A stretch of DNA of 64,000 nt from Corynebacterium crudilactis. GTDB taxonomy: Bacteria; Actinomycetota; Actinomycetes; Mycobacteriales; Mycobacteriaceae. A model generated the notes under the pieces. It saw nothing but the letters and a program-made list of their open reading frames with translations. It was not told the DNA's origin and searched no databases. The DNA is taken from positions 2,121,358-2,185,357 of the forward strand of contig NZ_CP015622.1 of NCBI RefSeq assembly GCF_001643015.1, written 5' to 3'. A program made the position numbers and the translations under genes. Positions 1-8,702 of this stretch are shown piece after piece (within the stretch, counting starts at the first letter, position 1; every line of letters begins with the position of its first letter).

Positions 1-564
1 GTGAATCGCGGTTACGTCTCTTCTGAGGGCACTATCGTCCCAGAGATTGCAGCTGCCCCTTCCACTCCAGTGACGATCATCGGTTTCGCTCGAAAGAACG
101 AAGGCGTGCCAGGTTCCGCTCCGATGGAGGACAGTGGCTATACCCAGGTTTATGGCATCCACACAGAACAAATCAGTGACACCACCGGTCTTGATCTCGG
201 CACCGACTATGTTCAAGTCGCTGAAGGTGAACCTGGCGTGCTCAATGCCATGCCAATTCCGCAGATGGACCGTGGCAACCACCTCTCTTATGGTTTCCAG
301 TGGATTGCTTTTGGCGTCATGGGACCACTTGCATTGGGTTACTTCATTTGGGCTGAAATGCGTGAGCGTCGCCGAGATAAGGAAGAACGCCAGCAAATGG
401 CAGCGCTAGATACCACTGAGCCTGTCGAAGAAGAAGCTGTAGTTATTGAAGCACCAACCGCACCTACTATCACGCAGGCTGCATCCAAACGACGTTCTCG
501 GTACGGTGATCAACATCGAAACCACTACGAAAACATCTCTAAGCGAGATGAAGAACGCTTTTAA
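1..564 (+). CDS. SURF1 family protein, C-terminal part (5' end outside window)
   Basis: This is the C-terminal 187 residues of a SURF1-type membrane protein. The family assists assembly of cytochrome c oxidase (complex IV) in the cytoplasmic membrane. The typical SURF1 ending is visible: a GNHLSYGFQW motif around residues 92-101 leads directly into the second membrane helix (about residues 97-116), followed by a charged cytoplasmic tail rich in Arg, Glu and Lys. The N-terminal helix and most of the extracytoplasmic loop are missing because the gene starts before the window, so the GTG at base 1 is probably an internal Val codon. A strong hairpin terminator follows. The tail after the helix (about 70 residues, acidic then basic) is longer than in many SURF1 proteins. 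The family call rests on the C-terminal motif alone. Confidence 0.75.
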   Translation: MNRGYVSSEGTIVPEIAAAPSTPVTIIGFARKNEGVPGSAPMEDSGYTQVYGIHTEQISDTTGLDLGTDYVQVAEGEPGVLNAMPIPQMDRGNHLSYGFQWIAFGVMGPLALGYFIWAEMRERRRDKEERQQMAALDTTEPVEEEAVVIEAPTAPTITQAASKRRSRYGDQHRNHYENISKRDEERF

Positions 565-580
565 GAGCTTTTAGCTTTCA

Positions 581-625
581 ACCAGCATCTGTTTCCCAGC
601 GGTGGAACAGATGCTGGTTTTCTCT
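581..625 (+). terminator. Rho-independent terminator after the SURF1 gene
   Basis: A 13-bp inverted repeat (ACCAGCATCTGTT paired with AACAGATGCTGGT) with an 11-13-base loop is followed by TTTTCTCTTG. It lies 17 bases after the stop codon of the SURF1-family gene. Confidence 0.8.
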
Positions 626-674
626 TGTTCTATGCCCATACTCCCAATCGTGTGCAAAATGTGGGCGTAAACGA

Positions 675-720
675 AAAAGCAGGCCATGAAGGTTAATTAA
701 AACCTTCATGGCCTGCTTTT
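675..720 (-). terminator. Terminator downstream of tRNA-Val (reads both ways)
   Basis: A perfect 20-bp inverted repeat (stem starting AAAAGCAGGCCATG, loop AATTAA) has A-rich and T-rich flanks. It therefore works as a terminator in both directions. On the minus strand it lies 7 bases after the 3' end of tRNA-Val. Confidence 0.85.
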
Positions 721-727
721 ATATCTG

Positions 728-800
728 TGCGCCCTGACGGGCTCGAACCGCCGACCTGCTGGGTGTAAACCAGCTGCTCTTCCAGCTGAGCTAAAGGCGC
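728..800 (-). tRNA. tRNA-Val (anticodon TAC)
   Basis: A full cloverleaf is readable on the minus strand. The 7-bp acceptor stem pairs GCGCCTT with AGGGCGC. The D-loop reads AGCTCAGCTGG, the anticodon stem is GCTGG/CCAGC with loop TTTACAC (anticodon TAC, reading GUA), and the T-arm contains GGTTCGAGCC. The discriminator base is A and CCA is not encoded. Confidence 0.95.
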
Positions 801-910
801 TCACGTGCTTTTCTAGAACCACCTTGGCGGCCTCGAAAGCAACGATTAGAATAGTAACACACAATCTCCACAGACCTAAAATCGCTGTTCAGGCCGTGGA
901 AATTAGCGTT

Positions 911-1342
911 TTAAGGCTTCTTGTTTCCGCGCTGAACAAGGCAAGATCCCTGCCAAGCGCCGAGACGTTCCGCCTTAGTCTGAACAAGTCCAGCCAATTG
1001 CGCTGATTCAGAGATGACACCTGGAGCAAGTGCGCCATCTTTACCAATCCCAGGAGTTAATACCCAGACGCGACCATTCTCCGCGAGGGAACGAATGGAA
1101 TCTACAAGTCCGTCGACGAGATCGCCGTCATCCTCGCGCCACCAGAGCAGCACGACATCGCACAGCTCGTCGGTTTCTTCATCGAGCAGTTCTTCACCGA
1201 TTACCTCTTCGATGGACTCGCTGATCAGCTCGTCAGAATCTTCATCCCATCCAATTTCTTGAACGGACTGACCCGATTGAATGCCGAGTAGTTGAGCATA
1301 ATCCTGGGCACCTTGCTTGATTGCGCCCGGAGCGTCGGCCAC
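911..1342 (-). CDS. DUF3052 family protein
   Basis: A 143-residue soluble acidic protein of the DUF3052 family, which is conserved next to aceE in Corynebacteriales, including mycobacteria. Function is unknown. The start is a GTG, supported by a strong AGGAGGA ribosome site 8 bases upstream on the minus strand. The middle of the protein is strongly acidic (a run of Asp/Glu at residues about 30-60), followed by a hydrophobic strand-like VVLLWW segment and the conserved stretch RVWVLTPG near residues 92-99. No signal peptide or membrane segment is present. It is divergent from aceE and separated from it by almost 700 bases. The persistent linkage to aceE suggests a link to pyruvate metabolism, but that is inference from gene order only. 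Confidence 0.8.
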   Translation of the reverse strand: MADAPGAIKQGAQDYAQLLGIQSGQSVQEIGWDEDSDELISESIEEVIGEELLDEETDELCDVVLLWWREDDGDLVDGLVDSIRSLAENGRVWVLTPGIGKDGALAPGVISESAQLAGLVQTKAERLGAWQGSCLVQRGNKKP

Positions 1343-2029
1343 TTTAATATTCCTCCTCGTTTTGGCCCCATTGTATTAGCGGACCCATGTTTTGAAGATG
1401 CATCCGTGGGGCTATTGATATATACGCAATGCACATTACCGTCCAACCCATACGAAGAACCACCTTTCCTGGGAAATTTTTCCTTTTCCTCCCCCATTTT
1501 CCTGAATCAACGTTGCTATTCAGCTCCCCCGAAAAGGTGAATTCAATGCTCTCAAAATTGGAATTTCAGCAAAAAGGAGCATTATCAACACCTCCACTCT
1601 CCCCTCCGCCAAATAGGGATTACATGGTTAGCAAACCTGCACAAAAGGACATCAGACCTGTAGTTTCATGCACGCACATCAAAACGTGAGAGAAACATCA
1701 CACCAGCCCTGGAGTCTTGGATTAAAACTTTGCAAAACTTTGCAAGAGCCCACGAACATGCAGCTAGTTTCCATAGAGAAGTTATTGCCGAAGTACACAA
1801 CAATTGCCAGGAACCCCCTCAATCAATCAATACATGAAATCACGATGAGTGCTTCGGTTCACTTGCATCACCCCATACAAACAAAAGAGCAATTTTGCGT
1901 ATCCTTGTGAATAACTTATGCGTTAACTGTTCGTGCTCTTAGGTGTGCCACAATTAGGCACGGCCAAGGTCGATACCGGAAAACCGGGATGCATAAATTA
2001 AATAAAACATTCCAACAGGAGGTGTGGAA
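1343..2029. promoter_or_regulatory. Long aceE upstream regulatory region
   Basis: This is a divergent gap of about 690 bases with no convincing gene: the reading frames here are short and lack ribosome sites or family similarity. It must hold the aceE promoter and the DUF3052 promoter. Two overlapping RamB-like boxes are listed separately. AceE has an AGGAGGT ribosome site at 2017-2023, six bases before ATG 2030. I could not assign a single -10/-35 pair with confidence. Confidence 0.6.
1724..1746 (+). promoter_or_regulatory. Tandem RamB-type binding boxes upstream of aceE
   Basis: AAAACTTTGCAAA (1724-1736) overlaps AAAACTTTGCAAG (1734-1746); the repeats start exactly 10 bases apart. Both fit the published C. 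glutamicum RamB box, a purine-rich 5' part followed by CTTTGCAAA. RamB is known to control aceE in C. glutamicum in response to carbon source. Here the 10-base phasing would place two proteins on one DNA face. Confidence 0.65.
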
Positions 2030-4798
2030 ATGGCCAATCAAGCAAAACTTGGTGGCAAGCCCTCGGATGACTCCAACTTCGCGATGATCCGCGATGGCGT
2101 GGCATCTTATTTGAACGACTCTGATCCAGAGGAGACCAATGAGTGGATGGATTCCCTCGATGGTCTACTTCAAGAGTCTTCTCCAGAACGTGCTCGTTAC
2201 CTCATGCTGCGTTTGCTTGAGCGTGCATCTGCAAAGCGCGTATCCCTTCCCCCAATGACGTCAACCGACTACGTCAATACGATTCCCACCTCAATGGAAC
2301 CTGACTTCCCAGGCGATGAGGAAATGGAAAAGCGTTACCGTCGTTGGATCCGCTGGAACGCAGCCATCATGGTGCACCGTGCTCAACGACCAGGCATCGG
2401 CGTCGGCGGACACATCTCCACCTATGCAGGTGCAGCCCCCCTTTATGAAGTGGGATTTAACCACTTCTTCCGTGGCAAGGACCACCCAGGTGGCGGTGAC
2501 CAGATCTTCTTCCAGGGTCACGCATCACCAGGCATGTACGCACGTGCGTTCATGGAAGGTCGCCTCTCTGAGGATGATCTAGATGGTTTCCGTCAGGAAG
2601 TTTCTCGTGAGCAGGGCGGCATTCCGTCTTACCCACATCCACATGGCATGAAGGACTTCTGGGAATTCCCAACTGTCTCCATGGGTCTTGGCCCAATGGA
2701 TGCCATTTACCAGGCACGTTTCAACCGCTACCTCGAAAACCGTGGCATCAAGGATACTTCTGACCAGCATGTCTGGGCATTCCTCGGCGACGGCGAAATG
2801 GATGAGCCAGAATCACGTGGCCTTATTCAGCAGGCTGCACTGAACAACCTGGATAACTTGACCTTCGTGGTTAACTGCAACTTGCAGCGTCTTGACGGAC
2901 CTGTCCGTGGTAACACCAAGATCATTCAGGAACTCGAGTCCTTCTTCCGTGGCGCAGGTTGGTCTGTGATCAAGGTTGTTTGGGGTCGCGAGTGGGATGA
3001 ACTTCTAGAGAAGGATCAGGATGGCGCTCTTGTCGACATCATGAACACCACCTCCGATGGTGATTACCAGACCTTCAAGGCAAACGACGGCGCATATGTT
3101 CGTGAGCACTTCTTCGGACGTGACCCACGCACCGCCAAGCTCGTTGAAGACATGACCGATGAGGAGATCTGGAAGCTTCCACGCGGTGGACACGATTACC
3201 GTAAGGTTTTCGCTGCCTACAAGCGTGCGATGGAAACCAAGGATCGCCCAACTGTCATTTTGGCTCACACCATCAAGGGCTACGGACTCGGACACAACTT
3301 CGAAGGCCGTAACGCAACCCACCAGATGAAGAAGCTGACGCTTGATGATCTGAAGCTATTCCGCGACAAGCAGGGCATCCCAATCACGGATGAGCAGTTG
3401 GATAAGGATCCTTACCTTCCTCCTTACTACCACCCAGGTGAAGACGCTCCTGAAATCAAGTACATGAAGGAACGTCGCGCAGCGTTGGGCGGTTACCTGC
3501 CAGAACGTCGCGAGAACTACGAACCACTTCAGGTTCCACCACTGGACAAGCTTCGCTCTGTCCGTAAGGGCTCCGGCAAGCAGCAGATTGCTACCACCAT
3601 GGCAACTGTTCGTACTTTCAAGGAATTGATGCGCGATAAGGGCTTAGCCGATCGTATCGTCCCAATTATCCCTGATGAGGCACGTACCTTCGGTTTGGAC
3701 TCTTGGTTCCCCACTTTGAAGATCTACAACCCTCATGGTCAGAACTACGTTCCTGTAGATCATGACCTGATGCTCTCCTACCGCGAGGCACCAGAAGGAC
3801 AGATCCTGCACGAAGGTATCAACGAGGCTGGCTCCATGGCATCGTTTATGGCTGCAGGTACCTCCTATGCCACCCATGGCAAGGCTATGATTCCGCTTTA
3901 CATCTTCTACTCGATGTTCGGATTCCAGCGCACTGGTGACTCTGTCTGGGCAGCAGCCGATCAGATGGCTCGTGGCTTCCTCCTTGGCGCGACTGCCGGT
4001 CGTACCACCTTGACTGGTGAAGGCCTCCAGCACATGGATGGTCACTCCCCTATCTTGGCATCCACCAACCACGGTGTTGAGTCCTACGACCCTGCATTCT
4101 CTTATGAGATCGCGCACCTGGTACACCGCGGCATTGATCGTATGTACGGCCCAGGTAAGGGCGAGGATGTTATCTACTACATCACCATCTACAACGAGCC
4201 AACTCCTCAGCCAGCTGAGCCAGAAGGACTTGACGTAGAAGGCCTGCACAAGGGCATCTACCTTTACTCCCGCGGCGAAGGAACTGGCCATGAGGCTAAT
4301 ATCTTGGCTTCTGGTGTTGGTATGCAGTGGGCGCTTAAGGCACAGCAGATCCTCGAGTCTGACTACGGAGTACGTGCAAACGTTTACTCTGCAACCTCTT
4401 GGGTTAACCTGGCTCGTGATGGCGCTGCACGCAACAAGGCACTGCTGCGTAATCCAAGCGCTGATGTCGCAGAGGCTTTTGTTACCACTCAGCTGAAGCA
4501 GACCTCTGGCCCCTACGTTGCAGTATCTGACTTCGCTACCGATCTGCCAAACCAGATCCGCGAATGGGTTCCTGGCGACTACACCGTTCTCGGTGCAGAT
4601 GGTTTCGGATTCTCCGATACTCGCCCAGCTGCTCGTCGTTTCTTCAACATCGATGCTGAGTCCGTTGTTGTTGCAGTACTGAACTCTCTCGTGCGCGAAG
4701 GCAAGATCGACGTTTCTGTCGCTGCCCAGGCTGCAGAGAAGTTCAAGCTCAACGATCCAACTAGTGTTTCAGTAGATCTAGACGCTCCTGAGGAATAA
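2030..4798 (+). CDS. aceE: Pyruvate dehydrogenase E1 component (homodimeric type)
   Basis: Thiamine-diphosphate dependent E1 subunit of the pyruvate dehydrogenase complex. It decarboxylates pyruvate and passes the acetyl group to the lipoyl E2, and in corynebacteria it assembles with the OdhA-containing supercomplex. The product is 922 residues, the length of the C. glutamicum enzyme, and I recognise it along its full length. The ThDP/Mg signature [10 protein letters not shown] starts at about residue 253 and ends in VVNCN. The N-terminal half carries the [22 protein letters not shown] region. ATG 2030 is preferred over the GTG six bases upstream because AGGAGGT lies directly against that GTG but six bases from the ATG. 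A strong hairpin follows the gene. RamB-type boxes upstream point to carbon-source regulation. Confidence 0.97.
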   Translation: MANQAKLGGKPSDDSNFAMIRDGVASYLNDSDPEETNEWMDSLDGLLQESSPERARYLMLRLLERASAKRVSLPPMTSTDYVNTIPTSMEPDFPGDEEMEKRYRRWIRWNAAIMVHRAQRPGIGVGGHISTYAGAAPLYEVGFNHFFRGKDHPGGGDQIFFQGHASPGMYARAFMEGRLSEDDLDGFRQEVSREQGGIPSYPHPHGMKDFWEFPTVSMGLGPMDAIYQARFNRYLENRGIKDTSDQHVWAFLGDGEMDEPESRGLIQQAALNNLDNLTFVVNCNLQRLDGPVRGNTKIIQELESFFRGAGWSVIKVVWGREWDELLEKDQDGALVDIMNTTSDGDYQTFKANDGAYVREHFFGRDPRTAKLVEDMTDEEIWKLPRGGHDYRKVFAAYKRAMETKDRPTVILAHTIKGYGLGHNFEGRNATHQMKKLTLDDLKLFRDKQGIPITDEQLDKDPYLPPYYHPGEDAPEIKYMKERRAALGGYLPERRENYEPLQVPPLDKLRSVRKGSGKQQIATTMATVRTFKELMRDKGLADRIVPIIPDEARTFGLDSWFPTLKIYNPHGQNYVPVDHDLMLSYREAPEGQILHEGINEAGSMASFMAAGTSYATHGKAMIPLYIFYSMFGFQRTGDSVWAAADQMARGFLLGATAGRTTLTGEGLQHMDGHSPILASTNHGVESYDPAFSYEIAHLVHRGIDRMYGPGKGEDVIYYITIYNEPTPQPAEPEGLDVEGLHKGIYLYSRGEGTGHEANILASGVGMQWALKAQQILESDYGVRANVYSATSWVNLARDGAARNKALLRNPSADVAEAFVTTQLKQTSGPYVAVSDFATDLPNQIREWVPGDYTVLGADGFGFSDTRPAARRFFNIDAESVVVAVLNSLVREGKIDVSVAAQAAEKFKLNDPTSVSVDLDAPEE

Positions 4799-4816
4799 AT
4801 CCTTTAAGAAGCGGTA

Positions 4817-4850
4817 ATCCCCCTGCCAGACGTTAGTCTGGCAGGGGGAT
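4817..4850. terminator. Bidirectional terminator between aceE and the ABC operon
   Basis: A perfect 15-bp inverted repeat (ATCCCCCTGCCAGAC with a GTTA loop) lies 19 bases after the aceE stop and 19 bases before the stop codon of the convergent ABC ATPase gene. It can serve both transcripts. Confidence 0.85.
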
Positions 4851-4868
4851 TCGTCGTAAAGCAGGCTT

Positions 4869-5660
4869 TTAGCCGAGGAACGCCTTGTCGGACAATGTCG
4901 CGCCCTTGATGTTGGCAAATTCTTGCAGCAAATCACGAACGGTCAATTTGGACTTGGTGGCTTGATCAGCTTCATAGACAATTCTGCCTTCATGCATCAT
5001 GATCAAGCGGTTACCCAGGCGAATTGCCTGTTCCATGTTGTGCGTAACCATGAGGGTGGTTAGATTTCCATCCGATACAATCTTCTGTGTCAAAGATGTC
5101 ACCAGGTCTGCGCGCTGTGGATCCAGTGCCGCAGTGTGCTCATCCAACAACATAATTTTAGGCTGCGTAAAACCAGCCATGAGCAATGACAATGCCTGTC
5201 GCTGGCCACCAGATAATAAGCCAACCTTAGCGGTCAGACGATTCTCCAGCCCTAGTTCAAGACGCTTGAGCTCAGTGGTGAAAAGCTCACGACGTTTGGT
5301 GCTTAGAGCCATTCCCACGCCACGGCGCTTTCCGCGCAGCAAAGCAATCGCAAGGTTTTCCTCAATGGTGAGGTTCGGTGCAGTGCCAGCGAGCGGATCC
5401 TGGAACACACGGCCGATGTAGCGAGCACGCTTGTGCTCTGACATCTTATTGACCTTGTTTCCGTCAATGGAAATGGTGCCGGAATCAACAATCAATCGAC
5501 CTGAAACAGCATTTAGCAACGTCGATTTGCCAGCTCCATTGGAACCGATGACGGTGACAAAATCACCTTCAGCAATATCGAGTTGTAGCTCTTGTAAAGC
5601 TCTACGCTCATTGACTGTGCCTGGGAAAAATGTCTTAGAAATTCCGTTGATGGATAACAT
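4869..5660 (-). CDS. ABC transporter ATP-binding protein (COG1101 type)
   Basis: Cytoplasmic ATPase of a three-gene ABC importer. The 263-residue product has Walker A GSNGAGKS at about residues 39-46, the signature LLSGGQRQ at 148-155, Walker B IMLLDEH at about 169-175 and the switch His in VTHN. The start at 5660 (MLSINGIS) is chosen because it lies one base after the stop of the permease gene; a longer reading would run back into the permease. The order substrate-binding protein, permease, ATPase matches the TrpXYZ-like uptake systems of Firmicutes, proposed to carry aromatic amino acids. The substrate here is not shown by the sequence. It is probably the last gene of the operon and ends at the shared terminator with aceE. 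Confidence 0.9.
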   Translation of the reverse strand: MLSINGISKTFFPGTVNERRALQELQLDIAEGDFVTVIGSNGAGKSTLLNAVSGRLIVDSGTISIDGNKVNKMSEHKRARYIGRVFQDPLAGTAPNLTIEENLAIALLRGKRRGVGMALSTKRRELFTTELKRLELGLENRLTAKVGLLSGGQRQALSLLMAGFTQPKIMLLDEHTAALDPQRADLVTSLTQKIVSDGNLTTLMVTHNMEQAIRLGNRLIMMHEGRIVYEADQATKSKLTVRDLLQEFANIKGATLSDKAFLG

Positions 5661-5661
5661 T

Positions 5662-6555
5662 TTAAGCCTCCACTCCAACAGGTTGTGCCTTTGGTTTGGG
5701 TGCTTTAGAAAACTTTGCACGCCACCTTGGAAGCAACATGGCAACAACAACCAAGATTGCTGAAATTGCCTTCATATCATTGGGATCAAGTCCAACGCGC
5801 AGCGCTGCGAAAATAATCAGCCTGTAAGCAATCGCACCAACGACAACCGCTAAAACTGCGAGCCAAACGCGACGTTGACCGAAAATTGCCTGGCCTAAAA
5901 TAACAGAAGCCAAACCAATAACGATCAGACCAATGCCCATCGAAATATCTGCAAATCCCTGATATTGCGCAATGAGTGCACCGGCCAGTCCAACAAAACC
6001 GTTGGAAAGGGAGATCGTTAAGATCTTGGTGAAATCAGTTGATACGCCAAAGGACTGCACCATGGGCCCATTGTCACCGGTGGAACGCAAAGACAATCCG
6101 ATGTCGGTGTTGAGGAACCAAATCACGACTAGTCCCAACACACCAACTGCAACGGCGAGGATCGCCGGGCCTGCCCATGTGCCAAGAAGGCCGGCGTCGC
6201 GAAGCGGAGTGAAGAGATTATCGGTGCGCAACAGTGGCACATTCGCACCACCCATGATGCGCAAGTTCACTGACCACAAGGCAATCATGGTCAAAATACC
6301 GGCAAGCAGGCCATCAATTTTGCCCTTGGTATGGAGCAAGCCAGTGATCATGCCAGCCAAAAAACCAGTGAAAAACCCAGCTGCGGTAGCCAAAATTGGA
6401 GGCCATCCAGATATCAAAGCTGTTGCTGCAGTAGCTGCACCGGTGGTGAGACTGCCGTCCACTGTAAGGTCTGGAAAATTGAGCACACGGAACGTCAAGA
6501 AGACGCCTAATGCGACAACTCCGTACAGCAGTCCGAATTCAAAAGCGCCAATCAT
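5662..6555 (-). CDS. ABC transporter permease (COG4120, TrpY-like)
   Basis: Integral membrane permease of 297 residues with roughly eight to nine hydrophobic helices and the family motif FPDLTVDGSL near residue 27, typical of branched-chain-like permeases of the COG4120 group. It overlaps the end of the substrate-binding protein gene by four bases (ATGA type) and is followed after one base by the ATPase gene, so the three are almost certainly translated together. Basic residues at the C-terminus (RWRAKFSKAPKPKAQ) lie on the cytoplasmic side. It would form the homodimeric channel for the ligand delivered by the lipoprotein upstream. The substrate is unknown; aromatic amino acids are an inference from family members elsewhere. 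Confidence 0.88.
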   Translation of the reverse strand: MIGAFEFGLLYGVVALGVFLTFRVLNFPDLTVDGSLTTGAATAATALISGWPPILATAAGFFTGFLAGMITGLLHTKGKIDGLLAGILTMIALWSVNLRIMGGANVPLLRTDNLFTPLRDAGLLGTWAGPAILAVAVGVLGLVVIWFLNTDIGLSLRSTGDNGPMVQSFGVSTDFTKILTISLSNGFVGLAGALIAQYQGFADISMGIGLIVIGLASVILGQAIFGQRRVWLAVLAVVVGAIAYRLIIFAALRVGLDPNDMKAISAILVVVAMLLPRWRAKFSKAPKPKAQPVGVEA

Positions 6556-7544
6556 ACGCGGTCGGCCTTATCCAAAATGTCTTGAGGGATTTCAACGCCC
6601 TGACGCTCCGCAGCATCCTCGTTGATCACGTAAGTGAACTCAGTTGCGGTTTCTACAGGCATGGTTGCTGGGTCTTCGCCATCCTGAAGGATACGAAGTG
6701 CCATTTCACCAGTCTGACGGCCCAGCTCGGTGTAATCAATACCGAGAGTTGCCAATGCGCCACCTTCAACGGTGCCGGATTCTGCTGCGATCACTGGAAT
6801 CGACTTCTGCTCAGCAACCTGCACGAGGGAAGAAATACCAGATACCACCATGTTGTCGGTTGGGACGTAGATGACATCGACATCGCCGAGTGCTTCCACA
6901 GCCTGCTGAATCTCATTAACAGTGGTGACAGTCTGCGTCTTAACAGACAATCCGCGTGGCTCTGCAGCCTTAGTTACTTCATCGACCTGAACCTGGGAGT
7001 TAACCTCACCAGATGCGTAGACAATTCCGATGGACTTAGCTTCTGGAACCAACTGCTGCAAAAGCTCTAGCTGCTGCTCGATTGGCGCAATATCTGATGT
7101 TCCAGTGACATTGCTTCCCGGAGCTTCATTAGAATCCACCAGCTCAGCTGACACGGCATCAGTTACAGCAGTAAACAGCACCGGGATATCAGTAATATTC
7201 TGTGCAGTAGCCTGAGCTGCTGGAGTGGCAACCGCCAACACTAGATCCAAATTTGCCGATGCAAACTGCTGGGAAATAGTCAGTGCAGTGCCCTGCTCAC
7301 CGTTAGCATTTTGCTCATCGAAAGTGACATCAACGCCGGCATCTTCAAAAGCTTCCTTGAATCCTGCAGTAGCAGCATCAAGTGCTGGGTGCTGCACAAG
7401 CTGATTAATGCCCACACGGTAGGACTCTCCACCTGCAGAATCAGTCGATGCAGAGCTATCGCTGGAATCACTAGAGCACGAGGCCAAAGCTAGCGCACCA
7501 ACAGTAAAGATGCTTGCGAGTACCTTCGAACGGGAAGAAAACAT
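6552..7544 (-). CDS. ABC transporter substrate-binding lipoprotein (COG2984, TrpX-like)
   Basis: 330-residue extracytoplasmic binding protein. A lipoprotein signal peptide is clear: a basic start, a hydrophobic stretch, then the lipobox LASC with Cys at about residue 23, followed by a Ser/Asp-rich linker. The mature domain begins YRVGINQLVQHPALDAA, the standard opening of COG2984 proteins, and contains the VLAVATPAAQA segment. A good AAGGAGA ribosome site lies upstream on the minus strand. It is the first gene of the operon, ahead of the permease and ATPase. Family relatives bind tryptophan or tyrosine in streptococci. I see no T-box or other amino-acid riboswitch in the 250 bases upstream, so regulation is unclear. 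Confidence 0.9.
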   Translation of the reverse strand: MFSSRSKVLASIFTVGALALASCSSDSSDSSASTDSAGGESYRVGINQLVQHPALDAATAGFKEAFEDAGVDVTFDEQNANGEQGTALTISQQFASANLDLVLAVATPAAQATAQNITDIPVLFTAVTDAVSAELVDSNEAPGSNVTGTSDIAPIEQQLELLQQLVPEAKSIGIVYASGEVNSQVQVDEVTKAAEPRGLSVKTQTVTTVNEIQQAVEALGDVDVIYVPTDNMVVSGISSLVQVAEQKSIPVIAAESGTVEGGALATLGIDYTELGRQTGEMALRILQDGEDPATMPVETATEFTYVINEDAAERQGVEIPQDILDKADRV

Positions 7545-7798
7545 GGCACATCTCCTTAAAGGATTAATTATTAAAGGGGGCAGACAGCGTCAACACATTT
7601 CTCAATTCAGAGCCATATGTGAAATGTCTCATGTTTAGAACTTACTTGTTCCCCGTGTCATATGCGCAATTACTGCTGCACATCGGGTGCACCATTTAGC
7701 ACTCAGCCTCTGCCATTTTTATGTACAGTCAGCGCACACTTAATAAACTCAGATCCTCTCCCCTTTCATTAAAGCCAAAGACTAGAGTGGGTAGCACC

Positions 7799-8581
7799 AT
7801 GAATGTTTCCTCAAATAAACCCAGTGACTCTGACCGCGAATATCTTCAATCAGAACTCACCCGGCTCGTTGGCCAGGGAAGACTCGACCTAGATACCTAC
7901 CAAAATGTGGTTGATACTGTGTGGTCTACAGATAATCTAGGCGAGTTAATGAGGATTCGCGCACGCTTCCTTGGAGGCCCTCCAGTTCCACCGCAGGCTT
8001 TTCCCCAGCAGGCACAGCAACCTCAACAGGCTCCTTATAACCAACCCCTGCAGCAGCGCCCACAGTTTCTACCCCAGCAACCAGGACACTATCCACCAAA
8101 CCAACAGCAGCCGCCACTGCATCAACCACCAACGCGGCCGAATCAATATCCGCCAAGCCCACAGGGCGGAATACCAATGGGTGGTCATTTACCGCATCCT
8201 GGACAGGTACCAGAACCTGAAACATCTAATATGGGATCCATTCAGAAATCTGGCGAGTGGCTAGTTCCCGCTTATTCTGCCTATAAGCTCAACGGTGCAG
8301 ATCTTTTTCTAGATATTCGTCATGCAACTGCTGCAGCTCCTGTAATTACTTTTGATGTCACCATGACGATGGCTTCCATGACCCTAGTGGTCCCACCTGG
8401 TGTTCATGTGGAAGTCCAGATGACATCCAAAAACTGGTCTGATTTCAAAGTACAAACATCCAACCCAATTCCTGGTGCACCGCGTGTGATCATCACCGGT
8501 ACTTCTCGAGCATCCGGATTAAAAGTATTCACCAAACACCCCAATGAGCCTTTTGGTTTCTGGCAAAAGATGTTTCAATAA
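7799..8581 (+). CDS. DUF1707 domain protein with Pro/Gln-rich linker
   Basis: 260-residue protein. It opens with a DUF1707 (SHOCT-like) helical domain at residues about 10-50 (DREYLQSELTRLVGQGRLD, then a D-LGELMRIR helix). A linker of about 90 residues very rich in Pro and Gln follows, then a C-terminal domain ending in a beta-rich region of the type often predicted after DUF1707. No membrane helix or signal peptide is visible. ATG 7799 is preferred over the upstream ATG at 7721 because the DUF1707 domain starts shortly after it and a GTGGG purine stretch precedes it. The function of DUF1707 proteins is unknown. It is separated from the divergent ABC operon by about 250 bases and is followed by a palindromic repeat. 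Confidence 0.75.
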   Translation: MNVSSNKPSDSDREYLQSELTRLVGQGRLDLDTYQNVVDTVWSTDNLGELMRIRARFLGGPPVPPQAFPQQAQQPQQAPYNQPLQQRPQFLPQQPGHYPPNQQQPPLHQPPTRPNQYPPSPQGGIPMGGHLPHPGQVPEPETSNMGSIQKSGEWLVPAYSAYKLNGADLFLDIRHATAAAPVITFDVTMTMASMTLVVPPGVHVEVQMTSKNWSDFKVQTSNPIPGAPRVIITGTSRASGLKVFTKHPNEPFGFWQKMFQ

Positions 8582-8601
8582 CGGATTCTCATTCAGCAGA
8601 G

Positions 8602-8656
8602 CAGACAGAGCGACCACGAACCTATAAAAACCGTAGGTTCGTGGTCTCCTGGTTTG
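8602..8656. repeat. Palindromic intergenic element, family 1, copy A
   Basis: A long imperfect palindrome (core GACCACGAACCTA paired with TAGGTTCGTGGTC, loop about 9 bases) followed by GTTTTA. It aligns base for base with the palindrome at 32501-32554, but the stem sequence has changed in both arms so that pairing is kept. It lies between two convergent genes (DUF1707 and the hydrolase) and probably acts as a two-way terminator. A half copy follows at 8675-8701. Confidence 0.7.
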
Positions 8657-8674
8657 GTTTTATAAACCCCGAGC

Positions 8675-8701
8675 CAGACCAGGTGACCAAACTCTAAGAT
8701 T
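8675..8701. repeat. Half copy of palindromic element, family 1
   Basis: CAGACCAGGTGACCAA followed by ACTCTAAG repeats the left arm of the palindrome at 32501-32554 almost exactly; the right arm is missing. Its first part can also pair with the CTCCTGGTTTGG end of copy A just upstream. Confidence 0.6.
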
Positions 8702-8702
8702 T

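Noticed and set aside
1429..1910. Short open frames in the aceE upstream region
   Set aside because: They lack ribosome sites, have unusual composition for this genome and resemble no protein family.
7623..7640. TGTGA-N6-TCATG, resembling a GlxR (CRP-type) site upstream of the DUF1707 gene
   Set aside because: The second half does not fit TCACA, and such half matches are frequent in this base composition.
7696..7704. TTAGCACTC, the left half of a CIRCE element
   Set aside because: No matching GAGTGCTAA half lies within the next 30 bases and the neighbouring gene is a DUF1707 protein, so this is most likely chance.
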